Positions 1-5,370 of a stretch of 13,201 nucleotides of DNA are shown in pieces. The position numbers were made by a program, and so were the translations under genes. This DNA comes from an uncultured Bacteroidales bacterium (lineage in GTDB: Bacteria; Bacteroidota; Bacteroidia; Bacteroidales; UBA932). Under the pieces are notes generated by a model. The model was not told the origin of the DNA. It did no database searches and was given only the letters and a program-made list of their open reading frames with translations. The stretch spans positions 1 through 13,201 of the forward strand of contig CAMNQO010000029.1 of NCBI GenBank assembly GCA_946549475.1, written 5' to 3'. Every line of letters starts with the position of its first letter. Positions within the stretch are counted from its first letter, which is position 1.

Positions 1-146
1 TCCCCGGCGGGAGATATGCGGGCAATCTCTTCCGATCGGGCATTGCTTCCTTCTGCCCGGCCTTCTTTGCTCGCCTTGTACAGCAGGCTCATCATTTCTT
101 CGTCAAAATTGTCGGGACGCTCCGTCATCCGGTGGATATACATCAT
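1..146 (-). CDS. Partial hypothetical ORF, possibly a gene remnant
   Basis: An open frame runs from an ATG at 146 (a second ATG follows directly at 143) off the left edge, giving about 48 residues. An in-frame TAG lies just upstream (about 159-161), so the frame cannot extend further in that direction. The translation is charged and helix-prone: it contains TERPDNFDEEMMSLLYKASK, then an EGRAEG run and NARSEEIARI. The EGRAEG type of repeat recalls the C-terminal tail of Rpn/PD-(D/E)XK-type transposase-like nucleases common in Bacteroidales. That comparison is from memory and weak, and no catalytic residues are in view. There is no good ribosome binding site. The frame lies beyond the likely terminator of the lipoprotein operon, so it is probably a separate unit. 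It may be a real gene start or the 3' fragment of a decayed gene. Confidence 0.35.
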   Translation of the reverse strand, partial: MMYIHRMTERPDNFDEEMMSLLYKASKEGRAEGSNARSEEIARISPAG

Positions 147-369
147 CGAAAAGACGAACTGCTACCGGATAGGATAGGTCGAATAAGAGAGCATACGGTC
201 AGCAAAACTGTCTTCCTGGCCTTGGTTGAGTCTTTTTGTGAATTTGCAACTTTTTACCGGTCGCTGCCGTGCCCCTTCCGCTCATGGGAATCTGAGAACA
301 AGACAAATGGCCCGTCCCTGATGGGGCAGGCCGTTGCTGATGACAGGTCGGACCGGAGTCCGGATGGAT
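147..369. other. Intergenic region downstream of the lipoprotein operon
   Basis: This stretch separates the stop codon of the 768-residue lipoprotein from the left-edge ORF. It holds a terminator-like hairpin (309-332) and an AT-richer patch around 235-260. I see no convincing gene, tRNA or promoter in it. A plus-strand frame crossing it (132-386) has no ribosome binding site and no recognisable domain. Confidence 0.6.
295..332 (-). terminator. Likely intrinsic terminator of the SusCD-lipoprotein operon
   Basis: Read on the minus strand, GGCCTGCCCC and GGGACGGGCC (332-323 and 318-309) form a 10-pair stem with one C-A mismatch and one wobble pair around an ATCA tetraloop. The stem is followed by ATTTGTCTTGTT, a moderately T-rich tail. 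It starts 37 nt past the stop codon of the last lipoprotein, where the operon would be expected to end. The interrupted T tract keeps confidence moderate. Confidence 0.6.
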
Positions 370-2676
370 TCAGTACAGTTCCGTGACCACAAGTTCGATG
401 TCGCCGAAGCGGCAGTTGGCATCGGCATTCGTGTTGTGGAACGTCAGGGAGAAGGTACCGCTGGCATCTTCGGCGAATGTGACCGTATAGGTGTTCTCGT
501 AGTACTTTTTCGTCGAAGTCGTCCCGTTGAGGAAGGTGTAGTACAGCACGCCGCTGGCAGTATGGTCGCTGAGCGTGACGCCGTCGCTGTCCGAGGAGGC
601 CGTATAATATTCACTGCCGGTACTGTTCACGCGGTAATACAGCGTCGCCGTCTTGACATCTTCGGGGATGGTGATGCCGCTGACGGTCCAGGTGCCGCCA
701 CCTTTGGCAATCAGCACATTTTCCCAGACCTTGTCGCCCTTCTTGTAGTGGGCCTTGTATTCGGCCTGGGTGCAATAGACGCTGGTGGCATCAGTCGTGG
801 ACCGGACAGTCGTCGAACCGGTTTGAGAGTAACTCAGCGTGCCGTCCCAGCAATAGGTGCCTTTCGCGCTGGCGGAGCCCAGATAGGCGGAAGGCGCCGT
901 GGCATTGGCGGCGACTCCCTCCCAGGTCTCGCTCCAGATGGTCTCTCCGACGGCAATCGGGGCTTGCGTGACGGTGAAGGTGTAATTCTTCGTCGTCACT
1001 TCGGCCGTGGTTCCGATGGTGACGGTGTAAGTCCTGGTGCCGCTGAGAGCAGGCAGCGTAAGGGCAAGGGTGGCTTCTCCGGAGCCGGAGGTGACCGTTT
1101 CTTGCGTATCTGCGTCAATCAGCGTCGCGCCTTCTCCGGTGACGGAGGCCGTCCAGGCTACATTGCCCATCACATAGACCGGCAGGCTGGTGACCGTACG
1201 CTTTACCGTCGTTCCGGCAGCCGGCATCGTCGCGCGGAAGCGGTCTTTCCCGTCGTGCGCTCCGTTCTTGCGATAGATGGCGACGAACTTGGTATTGCCT
1301 TTGTCGTCAGGAAGACCGATCTCGGGCGTATAACTGGAATTGGTATAGTCATAGGTCGCGAAGATGGGATTGCCGCTATTGATATTGTAACGGACCATTC
1401 GGGTGTGTTCCATCTCCTTGATGATGGCCGTGTTGGCATTGAACCCGATATTCCAGCTGGCGTCGGGCCCAAAGGTCTGCGTCGTCTTGAGGTTGTTGTT
1501 GGTGATGCTGCTGTCGTAGTACAAGTAACTGCCATCTCCTGTCAGCAGGGCAAATTCACCGGGTTTGTAGCCGAGGTCGAGCGTCAATATCTGTACGGCG
1601 TCAGAAGGAGCCTTGATGTTGTCACCGTCTTTGTTCGTGGCTACAGCTTCACGGTTATAGTCTTTCTGCGTGGTGCTGAGGGCATAGTCATAGCCGGCTG
1701 CCGCGATGAGGATGATATCGCCGGGAGCCAGTTCTTCGGCGGAACTGACCTTGGTGTAAACAGCGATGCCTTCCGGGTCGATGCCGGTCATATCTACCGA
1801 GAGGGTGGCAACATGGCCGGAAGCCAGATTGAAACTGGCTTTCGTCCCGGTCGGCGTGAAGGTAATGTCTTTGGCGTAAACCCCGTTTTCCGTCGTGACC
1901 TTGAGGGTCAGCGTCTCATTCGTGAGGTCAACGGGGGCGATGCCGAACCAGACCGTCCAATACCCGTTACCGTCGGCTGACAGGTTTTCCGTGCTGACGC
2001 TGACGGTTTTGGCCATCGCGTTGGATTCGGTGCTTCCGTCGGCGGGGAAATAAAAGAGGCGTCCGGTCAGGTCCAGGGTTTCCGAAGTGAGGCTGACGCT
2101 CTGTACTGCCGATTCGTCATCCAAATTTTTAATCGTCAGACGGATATAGGCCGAGATGTGATTGAACGGAAGGTCAATCGCATCCGCGGCGGAAGTCACG
2201 GTCTCGGACGCGGCACACAGGACCTGCGCAGTCGCGTCCGGTCCCGATGCGGTGCAGGTCTGTCCGGAAGGAACATTCACGTTCAGGCGGATGCCTTTCT
2301 GTGCAGCCTGATAAATCGAGAGGGCGGCGGATTCCGGACTGACGGCATAGAAGGTGTAGGAGTCCGCCGCCGCGATTTTGGCGTTGAACCGTACTTCTTC
2401 AATGCCGGTGGTGCGGCTGGCCGTCTTCCATTCGTTGGTCTCGTTCCAGGTGAGGGCGATGCTCTGGTCGTCATCGGTCCACAGAACAGGATAGGTGTTG
2501 GTCTCTGTGTCTTTGTCGCCGAAGGCCGTCTTGGTATTGGCCGGGAGGGCGTTGAAGCAGAAGTCGATGCCGTCTCCGCTGACGGGAGCGGTCAGGTTTT
2601 CCTTGTTGCAGGAGACAAGGGCGAGGGCTGCGGCGAAGGCAGCCGGGAATATCATCTTTTTCATCGTGCGCTTCAT
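370..2676 (-). CDS. Fimbrillin-like lipoprotein with BACON-like and C-terminal beta-sandwich modules (768 aa)
   Basis: This is a predicted surface lipoprotein, last in the operon. The start at 2676 (MKRTMKKMIF) gives a basic N-terminus, a hydrophobic stretch and a lipobox L-V-S-C at residues 20-23. A GGGGGGA ribosome binding site sits 8 nt upstream, and the preceding small ORF stops 1 nt before the start. Residues 24-296 look like the fimbrillin family (Mfa-like): a TKTAFG motif, YPVLWTDDD, and GRLFYFPADGSTE. Residues 305-472 form a module with a DYALS motif, shared with the upstream 779-residue paralogue. Residues 478-573 are a BACON/Ig-like domain ending in YTFTVTQ. Residues 577-768 are a Trp/Tyr-rich, probably beta-sandwich domain ending in RFGDIELVV, which differs from the paralogue's C-terminal module. 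A ligand-binding or adhesive role is inferred; the family includes fimbrial subunits, but this protein is about twice their usual length and may not polymerise. Confidence 0.88.
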   Translation of the reverse strand: MKRTMKKMIFPAAFAAALALVSCNKENLTAPVSGDGIDFCFNALPANTKTAFGDKDTETNTYPVLWTDDDQSIALTWNETNEWKTASRTTGIEEVRFNAKIAAADSYTFYAVSPESAALSIYQAAQKGIRLNVNVPSGQTCTASGPDATAQVLCAASETVTSAADAIDLPFNHISAYIRLTIKNLDDESAVQSVSLTSETLDLTGRLFYFPADGSTESNAMAKTVSVSTENLSADGNGYWTVWFGIAPVDLTNETLTLKVTTENGVYAKDITFTPTGTKASFNLASGHVATLSVDMTGIDPEGIAVYTKVSSAEELAPGDIILIAAAGYDYALSTTQKDYNREAVATNKDGDNIKAPSDAVQILTLDLGYKPGEFALLTGDGSYLYYDSSITNNNLKTTQTFGPDASWNIGFNANTAIIKEMEHTRMVRYNINSGNPIFATYDYTNSSYTPEIGLPDDKGNTKFVAIYRKNGAHDGKDRFRATMPAAGTTVKRTVTSLPVYVMGNVAWTASVTGEGATLIDADTQETVTSGSGEATLALTLPALSGTRTYTVTIGTTAEVTTKNYTFTVTQAPIAVGETIWSETWEGVAANATAPSAYLGSASAKGTYCWDGTLSYSQTGSTTVRSTTDATSVYCTQAEYKAHYKKGDKVWENVLIAKGGGTWTVSGITIPEDVKTATLYYRVNSTGSEYYTASSDSDGVTLSDHTASGVLYYTFLNGTTSTKKYYENTYTVTFAEDASGTFSLTFHNTNADANCRFGDIELVVTELY

Positions 2677-2677
2677 A

Positions 2678-2821
2678 TTAAAAGTCCCCCCATTCATCTT
2701 CCTGCGCGGGGGCGATGGTCGTCCCCGTAAAGGATGTGTTTAAGTAGTTTTGTTCCGATCGTAGCACGGACACCCGTGACTGCGGAGCTTCATACAAGAT
2801 TTTTTCTTCTGACATTTTCAT
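2678..2821 (-). CDS. Small protein with acidic Trp-containing C-terminus (47 aa)
   Basis: This small ORF fills the gap between the two fimbrillin-like lipoprotein genes. It starts MKMSEEKILYEAPQ, has LNTS in the middle and ends EDEWGDF. It has no signal peptide, lipobox or membrane segment, so it is predicted to be cytosolic. It parallels the 50-residue protein at 5218-5370: Y-x-x-P at residues 10-13, an L-x-T-S element, and an acidic tail with one Trp near the end. I chose the ATG at 2821 because it aligns the YxxP motif with that of the other protein. An alternative ATG at 2866 overlaps the upstream stop codon and would give 62 residues. There is no clear ribosome binding site before 2821. 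Its stop codon is 1 nt from the next lipoprotein start, which suggests coupled translation. The family has no function known to me; similar short Bacteroidales proteins exist to my recollection. Confidence 0.7.
   Translation of the reverse strand: MKMSEEKILYEAPQSRVSVLRSEQNYLNTSFTGTTIAPAQEDEWGDF
2685..2691 (-). promoter_or_regulatory. Ribosome binding site inside the preceding small ORF
   Basis: GGGGGGA lies 8 nt before the ATG at 2676 and is made of the codons for the Trp-Gly-Asp tail of the 47-residue protein (TGG GGG GAC TTT TAA). It supports 2676 over the in-frame ATG at 2697, which would sit inside the small gene. It is not a perfect AGGAGG, and Bacteroidota rely only partly on such sites. 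Confidence 0.55.
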
Positions 2822-2858
2822 AATAACTGCTGTTCTATATGTATCTTTTCTTGGATGG

Positions 2859-5198
2859 TCATTCATCCGCCGCAAAGGACAGGGTGATGTGGTCGCCGAT
2901 ACGGTTGGTCGCTCCGTGATTGACAGCCATATTTGTTCCGACGACCCGGCTGATCGAAACGACCCTGGCCCGGACAGCGAGCGTGCCGTGCACTGCGCCC
3001 GGATTGAAGGTCTCATTGACGATCTGTACCACGCTCTGCGTTGAAATGGCGTAGGTGTAGTCGAAATCCCCGTCTGCCGTGTAGCTGCCGGATTGCGGGT
3101 TGATCGATGTCCAGTTCTCGCCGTCGGTGGAGTACTCCAGCAGGAAGTATTTGGGTCCGTTGCCGGAAGACTCCACGCAGTAGTTCAGGGTGTAGGTGCC
3201 GGCGGGGTTGTCCACCCGGTAGGCTTCGAAGAGCCACCAGTCCCCCTTGTAGATGCCGTAGTGGAGCAGGCAGTGCTTGCCGTTCCAGCGATCTTCCGAC
3301 CGGGTTTGATAGGTGGTTGCGCTGGTGGCTTCAGAAGTGGTTGAGGTGCGGATGACGGTCAGCTTGCCCTCGTGGGTGTCGGAATAGACCCAGGAGCCCG
3401 AGACATTGTCGAGGTCGTAGTCTGTTCCTTCCACATTGCTGTTCGGGGAAGGGAAACTCCACAGGATGGGGAAGGTGGAGGGAGCGAACTGCTGCGTCAG
3501 GGTGAAAGTGTAGGAAGCCGGGCTGACGCTCTCGGCAGTGGTGATGGTGACCGTGTAGGTGATGTCGGCGTCGGTCTCGTTGGCGGGAACGGCCAGTTCG
3601 AGGATGGTGGCGCCGGTGCCGGAAATCGAGGCTGTGCCTTCTTCCTGTCCGACGCACTTCTTCGCCAGGGTCGCACCGCTGCCGCCTGTCGCGCTGACGC
3701 CGGCCGTCCAGGGGACATTTCCGGTGACATAGATGGGGAAGGTCGCGGCGGAGTACGCTACGCTCGTCCCGGCAGCCGCCATCGAAGCACCGAAAGAGGG
3801 ATTGGGATTTTTCTTGTATATCTGGACATACTTCGTGCCATCCGTCTCTTTATCCGGCTTGTATGTATTGGTGGAGTAGTCATAAGTTCCAAAGAACGAA
3901 GTTGTGTTGTACCGGAGGACGCGGGTATCCGTCGTCTCGTGCAGGATGGCATTGCCGTATTCGCTGAACCGGATGTCCCAGGATGCGGCATTCTGCGTCT
4001 TGTTATCCGTCGTACGGAGATAGTTGCCGCCGCTTGCATAGCATAGGTAGTACCCCGTACCGACCTGCAGGGCATATTCGCCAGTATTTTGCCCGTTCTC
4101 CAGCGTAATGCGCTGGACGGCGATTCCCGGTGTACTGATGACACCCTCTTCCCGGACAATGGCGGTGGCGCCCCGGTTGTTGGCATTCTGCTGGGCGGAA
4201 AGCGCATAGTCGAATCCATTCCGGCCCGTGATGATAATCTTGTCGCCGACGGCCAGTTGAGCTGGACTCAGAACCCGTTCGTACATATCCACCCCCGTTT
4301 CTTCCGTGGCTCCCTGCATATTGACCGTCAGTTTGCTGACTTTGCCGGAGGCGAGTTGTCGTCCGGACGGGAAGGTCTTTTCTGCCGTGAAGGAGCGCTG
4401 GTCCGTCGTCACGGTGAAAGTGATGGTCTTGCCGGAGAAATCCACGGGCGCGATGCCGCACCAGACATTGTCCAGGTGGCTTGTCGCGACCGTCAGACCT
4501 TTGACCATCGTATTGACCTCGGTGCTGCCATCCGCCGGGAAGTAGAACATACGGCCGGACAGGTAGAATTCTTCCGGCCCGTCGTAACTCAATGTCACCG
4601 ATTGGACGCTTTCTCCCTCGTCCAGCAGATTGGTTCCCGTCCCCTCCGAATTGTTGACATTGGTAAAACTCAGGCACATATAGGCCGGGATGTGGTGAAA
4701 CTGTAGTTTGACGGTCTCGGTGGGCAACTCCAGGAATTCGTCGGACTGGGCATAGAGTATCTGGGCCGTTTCATCGGGCCCCCCGGAGAGCGTGGTCTGT
4801 CCGGACGGAATCTCCACATTCAGACGGATGCCTTTTTCCTGTGTCATATAGACCGATTTGGCAACCGAATAGGGGCTGACGGCATAAAAGGTGTACGGGG
4901 CCGAGCCGAAATCCGCTGCACTGAAGTTGAAACTCACCCGGCTGCCTTCTACTCTGTTGGCTTGCACCCACTCGTTGGTACTGTTCCACGTGACGGCGAT
5001 GGCCGCATCGTTTTCAGACCAGGCGACGGGATATTTCCCGTTTTCTCCTTTCGGGCCGAAGAGGGTCTTGGTTTCGGTCGGAAGAGGACTGATGCTGACG
5101 GATTTCATCGGAGTGTCCGAGACGGAGGGCTGCTCTTTCATACAGGAAAGGCAACTCAGAAGTACGGCGGAGGCCGCAAAGATCCATGTTATTTTCAT
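2859..5198 (-). CDS. Fimbrillin-like lipoprotein with BACON-like domain and shared C-terminal module (779 aa)
   Basis: This is a predicted surface lipoprotein. The start at 5198 (MKITWIFAAS) is favoured over the in-frame ATG at 5249 because GGAGG lies 7 nt upstream and the longer form would put a basic 17-residue extension before the signal peptide and overlap the small ORF. The signal peptide ends in LLSCLSC, so the lipidated Cys is 16 or 19. Residues 20-296 are fimbrillin-like: TETKTLFG, YPVAWSENDAAIAVTWN, and GRMFYFPADGSTE. Residues 303-465 carry the DYALS module, and 468-571 a BACON/Ig-like domain ending in YTFTLTQQ. Residues 576-779 form a beta-sandwich-type module with a conserved GPKYF motif, ending in RIGDHITLSF. 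The first 571 residues are paralogous to the 768-residue protein downstream; the last 204 instead match the C-terminus of the 1008-residue protein upstream. The role is probably ligand binding or adhesion at the cell surface. Confidence 0.88.
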   Translation of the reverse strand: MKITWIFAASAVLLSCLSCMKEQPSVSDTPMKSVSISPLPTETKTLFGPKGENGKYPVAWSENDAAIAVTWNSTNEWVQANRVEGSRVSFNFSAADFGSAPYTFYAVSPYSVAKSVYMTQEKGIRLNVEIPSGQTTLSGGPDETAQILYAQSDEFLELPTETVKLQFHHIPAYMCLSFTNVNNSEGTGTNLLDEGESVQSVTLSYDGPEEFYLSGRMFYFPADGSTEVNTMVKGLTVATSHLDNVWCGIAPVDFSGKTITFTVTTDQRSFTAEKTFPSGRQLASGKVSKLTVNMQGATEETGVDMYERVLSPAQLAVGDKIIITGRNGFDYALSAQQNANNRGATAIVREEGVISTPGIAVQRITLENGQNTGEYALQVGTGYYLCYASGGNYLRTTDNKTQNAASWDIRFSEYGNAILHETTDTRVLRYNTTSFFGTYDYSTNTYKPDKETDGTKYVQIYKKNPNPSFGASMAAAGTSVAYSAATFPIYVTGNVPWTAGVSATGGSGATLAKKCVGQEEGTASISGTGATILELAVPANETDADITYTVTITTAESVSPASYTFTLTQQFAPSTFPILWSFPSPNSNVEGTDYDLDNVSGSWVYSDTHEGKLTVIRTSTTSEATSATTYQTRSEDRWNGKHCLLHYGIYKGDWWLFEAYRVDNPAGTYTLNYCVESSGNGPKYFLLEYSTDGENWTSINPQSGSYTADGDFDYTYAISTQSVVQIVNETFNPGAVHGTLAVRARVVSISRVVGTNMAVNHGATNRIGDHITLSFAADE
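2862..3473 (-). repeat. Shared C-terminal module, copy A (in the 779-aa gene)
   Basis: This DNA encodes residues 576-779 of the 779-residue lipoprotein and is a diverged direct repeat of 5373-6017. Exact matches by eye include 41 nt (3343-3383 against 5890-5930) and 32 nt (2878-2909 against 5389-5420). At protein level, 49 of 54 residues match from GKHCLL (residue 640) to STDG (residue 693). The block from WRWN-type residues to the GPKYF motif is best conserved; the stretch after the GS following it is variable. Confidence 0.85.
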
Positions 5199-5205
5199 TC
5201 TTTTT

Positions 5206-5210
5206 CCTCC
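5206..5210 (-). promoter_or_regulatory. Ribosome binding site fixing the 779-aa gene start
   Basis: GGAGG lies 7 nt upstream of the ATG at 5198, within the 19-nt spacer after the 50-residue ORF and inside an A-rich context (AAAAAAGGAGGAAAAAGA). It is the clearest Shine-Dalgarno-like site in the left half of the window and supports 5198 over 5249. Confidence 0.7.
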
Positions 5211-5217
5211 TTTTTTC

Positions 5218-5370
5218 TCAGATTTCGTCCCAGTCTTCCTCATCGACATCGTCGATTTCGGGGTCGGAAGAAGTTGTCAGGCAGATGTTCTCAAATTTCA
5301 TCCACATGCAATCGAGCCTTTGCAGGCTGGGTTTACGGTAAGTTTTCAATGTTTTCTTCTTCATATTCAT
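5218..5370 (-). CDS. Small protein with acidic Trp-containing C-terminus (50 aa)
   Basis: The ATG at 5370 shares its A with the TGA stop of the 1008-residue gene (TGATG), a classic coupling arrangement. The 50-residue product starts MNMKKKTLKTYRKPSLQRLD, has ENICLTTS in the middle and ends VDEEDWDEI. It is basic in the first third, then strongly acidic, and has no signal peptide, lipobox or membrane segment. It matches the 47-residue protein at 2678-2821 in plan: Y-x-x-P at residues 11-14, L-x-T-S, then a tail of pattern E-D-x-W-x-[DE]-[IF]. Both genes sit directly before a fimbrillin-like lipoprotein gene. Its reading frame lies outside those of the large genes, and the gap is otherwise empty. 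Function is unknown: a chaperone-like helper, a precursor peptide or a coupling leader are all possible. Confidence 0.72.
   Translation of the reverse strand: MNMKKKTLKTYRKPSLQRLDCMWMKFENICLTTSSDPEIDDVDEEDWDEI

Noticed and set aside
160..260. Possible Bacteroidota-type promoter (TTTG / TAnnTTTG) in the left intergenic region
   Set aside because: TTTTG and TTTGC elements occur on both strands but not at the required spacing to a second element.
334..1980. 548-codon plus-strand frame opposite the 768-aa lipoprotein
   Set aside because: It lies antisense to a well-supported gene, shows Gly/Arg/Val-rich low-quality composition and no domain, and has no ribosome binding site. GC-rich codon use opposite a real gene explains its length.
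2677..2697. In-frame N-terminal extension of the 768-aa lipoprotein to an ATG at 2697
   Set aside because: It would overlap the end of the small ORF, and the ATG at 2676 has a better placed G-rich ribosome binding site and directly starts a normal lipoprotein signal peptide.
2678..3016. 112-codon form of the 47-aa small gene
   Set aside because: The first 50 codons overlap the end of the 779-aa gene out of frame and look like noise; only the C-terminal part from 2821 (or possibly 2866) is plausible.
5199..5249. In-frame N-terminal extension of the 779-aa lipoprotein to an ATG at 5249
   Set aside because: It would put 17 charged residues before the signal peptide and overlap the 50-aa ORF, while a good GGAGG precedes 5198.
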